Below are positions 21,901-34,300 of a stretch of 64,000 bases of DNA, in pieces. The position numbers and the translations under genes are program-made. Origin of the DNA: Ananas comosus (Eukaryota; Streptophyta; Magnoliopsida; Poales; Bromeliaceae); contig NW_017893388.1 of the NCBI RefSeq assembly GCF_001540865.1, positions 25,404-89,403 on the forward strand, in the 5' to 3' direction. Every line of letters begins with the position of its first letter. Positions within the stretch are counted from its first letter, which is position 1. The notes under the pieces are model-generated. The model was not told where the DNA came from, made no database searches, and was given only the letters and a program-made list of their open reading frames with translations.

Positions 21901-24900
21901 ATTAAAGGGAACAAAATCGAACTCAATAAACAAATTTTGAGGCACATCAAACATAAAAATTTATATTTTTGCATTAGAAGATTAAAAATACTGAATAACA
22001 CTTAAAAGCTAAATTAAATCAATTGATACTTAAATTTATTTAATTTTATTTGTCATATAATTTATTGCTTAATTTTTTTGATAGATCTAATAATTTTTTG
22101 AAAAAATTAATTAAAAAATAAAATTTTCAAATACTTTTTAATATAATTTTTTTAAATAATAATGTTTTAAATTAATTTTTAACATTATTTTAAAAATTAT
22201 TTTTTTTGTATTTTATAAAAGAAAATTTGTAATATGGTCAAAAGAAAGAAATAAAAATGTCTTTTGCATTTTTAAAATTCTAAGCCTGTAAAAAATTTTT
22301 ATTCTGCATTAGATGTAGTTGTACTTTACATATAAAAAAGCTTACAAGTATATTATTAATTGATGAGTATAGTAAGTTATACATAATAGATATTCATAAT
22401 TATTTGATTAAATCTTTCAAAATAATATTATAAGAGTTTATTGAAACTAAAAAAACTGAAAAAAATCCGTACCAAAGCGTGCCAGTAGGAGGTCATACGT
22501 ATCCATCGGCACGCAAGCGTTACCAAGTGTCGGCACAGAAGCGTGCCGGTGCCATACCATGCCAGGCAAACAACGGCACGCTCCCGTGCCACGGCACTTT
22601 TAAACCTTGCTCAATGCACATTTAGCTCTCAGAATGCCAAATTTATCCTTCCAGAATTAAATTTATGCCCATTTATTAAGAAATCAAAATTTTGCAAATG
22701 CAACAATCTATAACTTCAGAAATTCTGAATATTTTGTTTAAGGAATTTTACATTTCAAAGCGTAAGCAAAGCTCTCTAGAAGGAAACAACTGGCAGTACT
22801 GTGGCTAAATTAGCAGTAGCTTCAATATAAAAGGAAACATACCTATTCAGAGATCTCACGTTTGCAAATATAGAAATCTAAAAAATGTTGAAATTTCTGA
22901 ATGCTTTCTTTAAGCAACTTCACTTTTTGGAGTGTAAGCAAATATATTCCCTTGGAGGAGTATATAGAAAGATTGATCTATCTGGAAAATTCAGGCTAAA
23001 CTAGTAGTACGCGAGTAGCTATGATATGAAAGGAGATACACTAATAATGTACTTTATGTATAGATAGGTGGGTCTGCATTCACGGAGACAATCATGAGGG
23101 GATTGTTGTCTACCTTCACAAAGTTGCAAGATTCACTCAACCCTGCCAACCGATTTAGCTCCTGCCACACAACTACTCGTAAATAACAGCGACTTTAGGA
23201 ATGAAAATAAGGCAAAAAACCTTGATATCTGATATTCTAGAAAAGGTCGACACAACAAAAAGAGTTGAAAGCTTGGAAATATACATTGCCCCTTGATATC
23301 TGATATTCATTGTTGTTCAGTCCTGTAACCGATGTCAAGCTGCAATAACCAATGACCAAAATCGTATAAGTCCAAACAGCAAAAAATTATTATTAAATGT
23401 TCATACTGCAATCAAATTAACTCAAAAGTAAAGTGAGGCATCAACAAACACTGGAAGGCTGCTGACTCCTGCAAAATATTAGTCTCGATGGAAGGATAAA
23501 TGGGGTATTCAAGTGCCTGAGATTGAACTAGCCCTTCGATTTTTTTAGTTTAACTTTATGTAAAATTAGTCTTAGATAAGATTATTAAAAAATTTTGAGT
23601 CAAATTAACATTTTAATCTCAACATGCCCTGTTAATATGCTTACATCATTCACTGTTAATTGTCTATTAATTTATAGAACAACTGATTCTAATCATTGAA
23701 AGCTTCTAGTTAACAGCGCGCTACCGAAAAGTCTAGATACAGGTTGGTCAACCAACAGAGAAAGAAATCAGTAGTAATGCATTCTGTCACACGTCAGTTG
23801 ATGAGGGCAGCCAATTGCTGAACTTAGGTCAATCACCCAGGTTCCTTCAGAATTTCATCATTAACTTGTTGTTATCTAGTTCTAAAAAATGGCATATCCA
23901 CATGTTAGCTTAGTCATTAGAATAACTAAATGGCTGGATGCCGAATTACGTTTGCAAATTAAAAGTGCTATTAAAAAATTGCCCACTTTGAGAGCATAGC
24001 AGAAGGCTTCCTCCTTCAAAGCAAAGATCTAAAGCCTCTAGAAAGATTGAAAAACACTATATTGAACACAAGAAGATTGCATATTGTAGTGTACTGAATT
24101 CTAGTATACTTCCCTGAACTTTAGCCAAATTGGGCAAAGTACGGAGAAAATGGTGTGTATGAGACTATTGGAGGAAGTTTAGAAGCAAAACTTGTAGGTT
24201 AAGTGAAAATTCCATTAAATGAGAGGGTTAAGTTGCAATTATATTGGGGCTTATGGATAAGCCCTACCTCACCTACTCTCTCTTTTGTCTTCTACCCATA
24301 CAACAGAAAAAAAAGAAAAAAAAACCCTTCTCTCTCTAAACCCTTTTTCTTTTACTTTCTAACACCTTTCTCTTCCTTTCTCTTGTAACCTCTCCATCAA
24401 AGGGGTAAATTGGATATTTTGGAAGCTTGAAGTTGGAGAAGAAGCTTGGAAAAGCTCTCTAATGGTGGATCAAACTTCTTGACTATGGTGACTAAGGTGA
24501 GATTTATGGATTAGAATTAGATTTAGCTAAATCTTTTAAATGAGATATTTGAGATCCCTAGGTGTTTCTAAACTAGTTTAGTCAAAAGGTTCACCATGAT
24601 TTTTAGGTGTTCTTGAGGATTTGAAAACCTAGGGCATGGAATCGTGATTTTTGTCCCTAAGCTAGTGTTTTGTTGGGGGTTAAGGGGGGGAATAACCCCT
24701 TAACCCCCCAATTTATTCCCAAACACCTAAAATAAGGGGTGGGGTTAGCTAACCCCTAACCCCACCCCAAGAATAGGGGTGGGATTAAAGTTAATCCCAC
24801 CCCTATTTAATTTTTAATATAATTTTAAAATTATAATTTTAAATTATAAATTTTAAAAATTTATAATTTGCAATCTGAAAATTAATATTAGTATTTTTAA

Positions 24901-27900
24901 AATTTAAAATTTAAAATTTTAATTTTAATTTTAATTATTTAAATTTGAAATTTTATATTTTATATTTGAAATTTTTAAAATGCTTAATTTGTAATCTTAA
25001 AATTAATATTAATATTTTTAAATTTTTAAATTTAATTCTTAAATTATAAATTTTAGAATTTAAAATTTTAATATTAAAATTTAAAAGGTTGAAAATTAGT
25101 GTTTTTGGAGGGTTAAAGTGCAATTGTAAGTAAAATATTAAAATAGATCGTGAAATGCAAATGTTCGTGAAATTTGAACTTAAGAAAATTTTAAAATAGT
25201 TGTTCCTAAATTTTAGGTATTTTCAAAGTCACAAAGAGTAGTGAGAAATATTTTTTGGTACAAAATTACGCTAAAATTAATTTAATTTTACTCCTCAAAA
25301 ATATTTGCAATCATACAATTTTAAATTAAAAAAATAAAAGCTTTTAGTTCAATAGATTAATCTGAGGGTATTTTCGTCTTTTTATCTTTTTATCAACCAC
25401 TATCCTTCTTATCCCACCTACTCCAACCAAGCACTATTTTTTTTAATCCTGGACTAACTCCAACCCCCAACCAAACACAAAAAATACTCTAACCCCACCT
25501 TAACCCTGAACTTAACCCTATCCCTGGAATAACTAGTTTTTTCTTAACCCCGAACCAAACAGTAGCTAAGAGAGTTGGAATCAAATTGACCTTATAAATC
25601 CTTAATTGAAGGTTAGTTCGACACTGGGTACAATTCCGATTTGGATTACGACGAGGTTACGACATCCGATTGGAGGAATTTGAGAAATTTCATTCGTTAA
25701 GCTTGAAGCGTGCCGAATCGACATCGAAGAGCCAGTTGCTTTTAAATCATAGTAATGGTAATTAACTAAGGTGGGTGGTACTCTCCGAATTAGTTGGATT
25801 TCTCTATGTCTAATTCTATTCATTGAGCATATATGTATGTATGTGTGATTATGCATCTTAGGATTCAAGTTATCCTTTTCCATGTGAATTGCATGCTTCC
25901 CAAGTTAATGAGTAGACAATTGCAATTGAGAACTTTATACTTATGATGCATGATTTTTGAACCTTAGAGATACAAGAATTAATAGGTTGTATGGACGTAG
26001 AAAACACAATGAAACACTAGGTGTCATTGTGATGTCGATCATGAACCTAGTGATAAAACTATGATTTGGGTGTAATCTGTTGTACAAGCAGAGAACTAAG
26101 ACATTGTGTTGCGATATACATGTAGAATGTACTAGATGTTTTGCCATAGTCACATATAATGTGAGATATTACATACTTAGCCATGATCACATAGCATATA
26201 GAGGTATATTGCCGTAGTTGCATATAATTTGAGATGAGCATGTTAGGGATTGGTAGATCCCCAAATAGTGTCATTCTTTTATCATGAGAGTTGCATGATG
26301 TAGAGTTATATGTTATCTTGGGATAAGTAAATTGTATGCTCTTGAATGTGGAATAGAACCTAATATTGCAAGTCATAACATTTCATGTATGAAATTGGAC
26401 ATTGGTCATTGAGAACCCTAGATATGCTTGTGAACTAGTGGTGAGACTAGAGTATGAACTTACACAAAACTTGTGTAGCACTAGGTGTATTGATAGTTGT
26501 AGAACTTGAACCTAGTGATATGAATTGAGTGGAATTTCAAGTGCCAATGAAGGTTTTGAGTCATTGCATGTATAACGTGACAACTAGCACCTTGCCATTG
26601 AGATTGAAATAGATCCCCAAAAGTTGCTATTGGGATTGAAATAGATCTCTAGATGTTGTCACAAGGGTCAGTAGTGAGTTCTCTTGGTTGAGAGAACTAG
26701 ATCATACTGGCATAGTCTGTTACAGCTTGTGGAGGTCGCGACTCCACAAGCAGTGAGTTTCGGAGTGTCACACGAAAATGCATGCGAGGGTCACGACGGT
26801 GCCTCCCCGGCAGACAGCCATGGTGGTGGCTCAGGAGTGAAAGACCTCTCCACATGGGCGGCCAAGGTGGTGACTCGGGAGTGAAAGACCTCCCCACTTG
26901 GCGGTGTGACTTGGGCTCGACCTCAGGGTGAGGCTAGTATGATTGGGTCGTGAGGTAAAAGGACAGCTAAGTATAGGTCTTGTTTTTTGTTACCTTGTGG
27001 AATATTGTAGTAGTGTCACATGATTGGTGACGGGTCGATTATGCCTCCTCAACAAACAGGCAAAGGTGGGTGATTGGGTCGCGTAGCGCCTCCCCACATG
27101 GCTGAGAGGGGTGAGTTGGGCTTGACCTTATGGCAAGCTCTCTGATTGGGTCAAGAGTAACTACGGGGTCAAATTGAGCATATTGGACCTTGGAACGTAT
27201 TTTCATTCATAAAGACATAGTAGTGTTTATTCCAGTTTATGCATAGTGTAGTTGTTTACTATTTCTTGGTTATTGTATCTACTTATGCCTTGATTAGATC
27301 TAGTGGGAAAATTCGACGAGGTCAGCAGCCGAACTCACTGGAAACTTCTTTTAGTTCTCAACCCTCGTTTTGCAGAGCTAACCGTGAGCGGAGTGGCACC
27401 GGACTGAGGCAAGGGCGCTGTGCCCTAAATAGTGGGGTGACCAAGTGTAGGTTACCCATGTTCAAGTAAAAGAAAAGATTGTAAAAGTATTTGGAACGAA
27501 AATGTAATTGAGAACAAAGGTTGTATTTTGAGGAAATGGCATGTACTAAGTATTATGTATCTAAGTTGGAAAATGTATGCATAAATGTGATTATTCCAAT
27601 GTTGTAATAGTTAGATTTACAAACTCGCTCTTGTGATATGCCCTCATACAGAACTGTGTTATGTTGTTTTTTTTGGATGAAATTCAATGTATTTAATTTT
27701 GTTTACACCTTGGATGGATAGAGAAAACTCTGTCCGTTCAGCGGGTCTGTGCACGTGCCAGCATATCCGCTGTGTAATGGGCGAGGCGTGACACATATCT
27801 TGGAAAGCGCACTAGTAGGGAAGCAAAGGAATCTAGGTTGGCGAAGCTTCTACCAAATCCGCCCCAAATGGGACAGTAAATGGGTGGCAATAAATAGATT

Positions 27901-30900
27901 TGGGGCAGTAAACAAGGCAATTTTCATAATCCAAGAATAACTCTCTATCCCCCAACACGAATCTGCCTGCGTAATTATTTAATTTATACAATAAGTTTTA
28001 TTTTTTTAGAATATTATTTTAGTTCTAAATATTATTTATTTCTAACATAAATATAATTTTAAAGATAATTGCTTTAATAGTATTTTCATTTTTTAAATTT
28101 CATTTTAATGAAATAATAAAAAAATTAATTTAACATTTGAATTGGCAGAGCAGATTCAAAGCACCGACAAGAGGCGGATTCTTTGGTAGGATGGTTCATG
28201 GGAGGAATATTTTACCGCATCACGAAAGCGGGGTGCGAGGTTAGGCAGGTATGGTGTTGGAAGGACGAGAGGCGGGATGGCTCTCACCCCCAAATCCGAC
28301 CAGTTTGCACCCTTATCCACTAGAAAGATTGTGAAGCATTGAAACAATTGAACATGCACGAAAGAAGATTTCTCAATATGGAAAGCCCTAGCCTCGTAGA
28401 AAAGAGGTTAGGTCATGGACTACTAGGTTCCCATAAACTTGATGTGAGCTTCTTCTCTTTGCCTCTTTCTTCCACTCTTTCTCATCTTGTGCAATTCAAG
28501 CTTTCTACGTCATCGCTGCTGCAATTTTTACATATACAAGATTGGTTTAAATCTTAAAATTTTCACTCAATTTAATTCACCCTCCCCCTACCTTAAGTTG
28601 GTAAACAATCTAAAAAGATTATGTTGTCTGACTAAGACACTACAAACCAATAACCCACCTCCAAAGAAAAGTAGATCGTCAGGGAATTATCTTTAACTTC
28701 TAGTTTTATCTTCATGCCGATAATAACTTTGTAAAAGAGAAGTTAGAAAAAAGTGGAATGCACAAAAAATATATGACAAATAAAAAGAAAGCAGACCAAA
28801 GGTTTATGGTATGTTAAATCATGTGATAAAACTTGGAATCAAATAAGCTAATTAAGATAAAAAATCTCCAACATTATAATAAAAGGAATAACTAATTAAC
28901 CAGGTTTGGAAAGCATGAGAGGGCTCGTCTATTATTTTCAAGCTTCTGTAAGATTAGAGGTCAATGGCAATGAAGAGCAATAAATAGGACTTCTGCTTAT
29001 ATATTGACAGTACGAACCACGGAAATTTAATCCTTAAGAAGCTGCTTAAAGTAGAGGATTACAGGACAATGAGAAGAAATTGTTATTATGCAATAGCAAA
29101 TTAAAGAATAGAAGGTACAAGACCATTTAAATGCTGTTTGTCATTATCATTTCTCCGCCATGCTTAAGCAGAAACGTTGGTCTTTGATAACCATAATTTT
29201 TGTGCATCATCCTTTAAAGCATCATCCTTTAAAGGTCCTTTACTCAAATCCAAATCCTCCAACTACTCTGTGAAAACTATGTACCATCTCGTATCAGCAC
29301 CTCATCTTGCCTAGACAGTTTACCCCTATCCAAAATCTACAATTAGTAGCGCTTCCTGAATCTTCATTAGATAAGCCAAAGGATGCAAATCATTTCTAAC
29401 CAATTTTCCCCTTACAAGTTCTGCAACAGCTATGCTTCACCGAATACATTAATTACCGACAAAAAACCTACCCAATGTTCTGTATGGACTTTGTTACGAT
29501 TAATATTTCTGCAATACCATCTGTTTTACATAAACCTTCAAAAGCTGTGGGAAATGCTTAAAAACTATGTGACAATGCAAAGAGACCAGGCAAGGCTGTA
29601 CAATATGACAAACAAAATGAAGCCAGGAATACTTCTTTAGATGGAGGGGCCTGTGCACCAGCTCAGGTAATAGATGCAGCTTTTTTAGGGAGCTCACTTG
29701 TTGAGTTTGACTTAAACACATCCATCATATTACCAAGTGGACATTATGGAGATACTACATTCTAATTTCTTGAGTTGACAGCAACACATGTACGGATAAT
29801 TAGTCAATTCTCTTGAAAGATAAAGTGCTCCACTCTTGGACAATGCCTACAAGAAAATCTCATTGATGAAAGCCTGGTGACTTTTCCAAATGAGGTAGTT
29901 GATAATACCAACACAATCAAAACAATTTTAAGCTTTATCTGTATTTGTCATCACATTTAGCCAGTAACACATGGCTCTACTAATTCATAGGTCCGAATTG
30001 TTACAATGCTCATCCATTCCGACGTGTGCAAGATCCAAAACGACAAATAGTAAATATTCATTAGTTTCTGGTGTATCATCCAGATTAGCTTTTGCTTGTG
30101 TTGTCACAAGTTCCAATCTCAAACATCACTTTATCCTAGAAAAGTTAATACTTATATGCAGATAGATCTGTTTTTTTTGCTTGCATATTTTTTCTATTCA
30201 CAATCTCCCAAAATCATATTATGCAAGGAAAAAAATTGTACCTTTTAACCAATCAATAAGGTAACACCCTTTTGGTACAAACTTTCAAGGAAAATAATTT
30301 ACCTGAATCTAGCAATTTCACGTAGGGGTCCTCCAATTCCACATCCCACATCCAAAACCTGCAGGTAGAAGTATAAAGGCAGTCTTGACTTTTCTTGTCC
30401 TAAGCAAACACATAGCATGTTATTCTTTTTTTATATTATTTGTAAAACAAAAATGTCACAAAGACCTTCATTCCCCTTTTCAATCCTAGTTGTAGAGCAA
30501 GAAAGTGCTCATGCCGTTTGATGCTTTCCCTTAATGATTCACCTTTCCATCTAGAGATGATTGAAGCACACATATCAACATAATAAAATTATCATAAGAA
30601 AATGTACAAATAGAACGGTGACTTCTTTTTTTTTCTTCTTGCCCATGCACAACAATAATACTTATGTTATGAGTTAGCCAAAACAGAAACAAACCTGTGA
30701 GCAAAGTGAAAAGATTCTCCCCAGCCATACTCGTAAAAGCTGGTTGCCAGATCATAATATTTATTAACCTGAGGTGCAAAACAAAATTTCAGTCACGACA
30801 TCACAGGAATTTAAACTACAGAATCTGTGGTATCAAAATATTAAGAATTTCTATTGTTCGAATTTAATAAAACAGAGGGAATAGGTTGACACTACAGAAG

Positions 30901-31263
30901 GACCAGATTCTAAATTTATATTTCATGATTCCATCAGATTACTAGATTTCAAAAACTTGTCGACTTTTTCCAAAACTTCGAAAAGCATAAAGAACGATCG
31001 ACTTTTATTTAAAGTTTGTCTAGATACATTCACTCAGGTATTCTAAATCCATCCACCAAATCTTCCTTCACTTTCTTATAGTATAATGTGTACATAGTAC
31101 ATGTTTTTCGGTTCAACTCCAAATCTAAGTTTCCTTTTCTACTGCACCATCTGAGAAGTAGGATAAGAAAATTAACATTCAATATTTCAGGAAAAAATTG
31201 TCTACAAACTAATCATCAAATAGTCATCTCTTATTTTCTAATTAAGCTTGAATGCCTACGGGG

Positions 31264-31320
<57 letters not shown>

Positions 31321-34300
31321 CATATGTTAATTCACAAACAGCTAAAAGCAAAGGTTTTAAAAGAAAATCTGATTATTCTGAACTCTATACGAAAGTCAAC
31401 CTTCGAATGGACAGCTTCACAATAAATTCTGTTCCGACAATTATTGTGCAAATCAAACCTTGGAAGATATCTCTCACCTCCAAAAGGCAAAATTTAAAAC
31501 CATAACCTTATACCAACATCTAGCTTCATCTAAACCATGTAAATCACTCCTGACAAGGAAGATATCTCTCACCTCCAAACAGCAAGCAAGAGCTCAAAGA
31601 TTTCCTCCCTTTCTCTCGCTTTTCTATTACTCTCTGTTATTTTCAGCCCTCAACCTAAAAAGCAAGAAGTATAAACCCTTAAATCAAAGGAACCGTGATC
31701 AACAGTATTCCTTTGATTTAAGGGCAAGCATAGGCAAGTGCAAACTTGGTAATGGGAGATTTGGCTTCAAGACAAATAACATGGCTAAACCAACCAAGGC
31801 ATAGCTACGCAACTTTAGGAGAGCCTCTAGACAATTAATTTTGTGGAGGATCCAACCATCTAAAATCTAAGGCAGGGAGCTCGAACGGAGGAAGGAGAAC
31901 TTCCTCTGCTGTAACTGGACACAGTACCTCTCAAGGAGAGAACTGGTATCTTCTTATTAACTCAAAAAAGGACGGCACGGCGTAAAACCATCAAGGGTGC
32001 GACCGTATCTTGGTACAACTACCCAATAGTTTTTTATATGTAAAGCCATAAACAATTTTTGATGGACAGAATCAAATTGAATAAACAATTTAAATACAGT
32101 TGCCAAAACCTAGCATAATTTTAAGAACTTTTCTTTTCTTTAATATGTTTGGGGGCATACATGAAATGGTTTATCTATCAAATCCACCAAAAACACCCAA
32201 TAGAAAAGAAAATATGACTATACAAAGATTAGAAATATTGTAGATCAAACAATAAGATAGTCCAAGTATGATGACTAAACAAGAACATTCCTAGTTTGCT
32301 TCGATGAGTTCAAGTGGATATTCAAAGTTCTTGTAGTAGAGAAAATATCACCAATTTCCACCATTATCCAAATCGTGCAAATCAGGCCCCAAGGAAGATC
32401 TCACCTCCATCTTGATAGACCTAAGGGCATGTTTGGTTTGAAGCAAGGATTTAAGTGCCGTGGCACGGGGTCGTGCAATAAACTTGCCGGCACGGTACAG
32501 CACAGTACGTGCCGAGCCGTGCCGATGCGTGCCAGTCAAAAAAATTCTTGTGTGCCCACACATAATAGTATAAAATATTTATTTTCTTTAGCAACAAAAT
32601 ATTCTAACTATTTATTATGTCTTTTTATCACATCTTTTTATTGAGAAAATTACTTACTAATTTAAAGAATAAAGGGTTTTGAGCTGTGCCATCGACACGG
32701 GGTCTTGTATCGTGCCGGTATCTTGTTGGCACGGTACGGCACGGTGGATACGGCCCGTGCCGACAGGCACTTAAAACCTTGGTTTGAAGGATTTGAGGCT
32801 TGGAATGGGAATCGAAATGACCTATTCCTATTGTTGGTGTTTAGTTTGAAGGATTAACATTCTGATTTCCATTTCTGGGGGAATTGATTCCCTTCAAAAT
32901 GACTCCCACTATGGAGGGGGGAATCAACTTTGATACTGAAAGGGATTGAGAAAAAAGACGTTTTATTTTTACTAACAATTATTTAAATTCAAATGTAATC
33001 TATATTTAATTTAGAATAAATAATAATTTTAAATTTGAAATATGTATTCAGAATTTGATTTTTAATTTATTAAGTTCAAATTTAAATTCTATTATAAGTT
33101 TGATTTTTGAATATAATTCTAAATTTAAATTTTGACTTCAAACTTTGAATTGTAAGTTCAAATTTTAAGTTCAATTTGTGAGTTCAAATTTGAACTCAAA
33201 TTTTGATTACAAATTTAGATAGTAAAGTTTAATTTTAAGTAAAATTAAAATTTTTGAATTTCAATTTGAACATAATTCCAATTCCGTTTCCTCCTATGAA
33301 CCTAACAAATTAGATGTTTTCATCATTCCATTTTCGAATGCAGTCCCTTCCCATTCCTATTCCAATTTTGATTCCTATTTTGAACCAAATTTACCCTAAG
33401 CGTAAGCGAAAGCTCAAGAATTTCCTGTCTTCTCCCACTTCACTATTCTCTACATTGCTATCCTGCCTGTTCTAAAGGAAACTACTTCATCCCTCAACTT
33501 AAAAGAGAAATAAACGTGAGCCCTTAGATCAAAGGAACCATGATCAACAGGATAAACTAGTAGGAAAAACAAATACAAAGGTGAAGGCAAACTTGGAATG
33601 GGAGAGTTGACTTCACCAAGACAAATAACAGGGTTAGAGTCGCAAGACCCAACAAGACATGGTCAACCCAACAATTTTTTGTATGTAAGGCCATAAACAA
33701 TTGTTGAACAAATATTTTAGATACAATACTCAAAATCTAGCAGGAATTTAAGAGTTTAGTTTTCTTTCGCGTGCTTGGACAACTCAAGAAATAGTTTATC
33801 CATCACGTCTGCCAAAAACTTTCACTATGCTCAATGTCATTTGATTGAATAGTTGCCTCAGCTCCTTGTTGTTTGAAGATACCGTTCCCTTCAATTGGTC
33901 TTTTTTCACAAAAAGCAGGCATGAGATAACAAATCAAGTCTTTCCCTAAGATTTCGAATAGCTATCCTGAATTCAAGTTGATTATGTTCCGCTTCCTCCT
34001 CAAAATAAGACGATCAAACAATTCCCAACCATGGTTCTTGCGGATTGGATCATCCATAGAGGATAAAAAAAGAAACTATAGATATTTGCTCTCTCCCTTT
34101 GAATGAGATCTCAATTCCAACTACGGTTTCATTAGATATCTTACAACTAAAATCCCTCTTTTTTTCGATCCTATTCCTCCACTATCGCGAACTCCACATG
34201 ATATAATTTTTATTTATTGGGAGCACCCATAAAGCAAGTAACATAAGATGGTCCAAGTTAAATGACTAAACTACAACATCCATTGTTTTGCATTGATGAG

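Larger units (their letters stand above)
24085..27793 (+). mobile_element. Solo LTR in an SMT1 intron
   Basis: It begins TGTAGTGTACTG, ends GAGGCGTGACA and is flanked by CATAT on both sides. There is no primer site, polypurine tract or coding domain next to it, as expected after LTR-LTR recombination. A 0.9 kb MITE (24,666-25,561) is nested in it, leaving about 2.8 kb of LTR. A TTTTGCAGAGC ... GAGGCAAGGGCG stretch near 27,370-27,420 is shared with the LTR at 59.5-61.3 kb and suggests a gypsy type. It is inverted relative to SMT1. Confidence 0.75.

Noticed and set aside
31088..31330. 80-codon ORF with Ser-Leu repeat
   Set aside because: A CT microsatellite inside an SMT1 intron.
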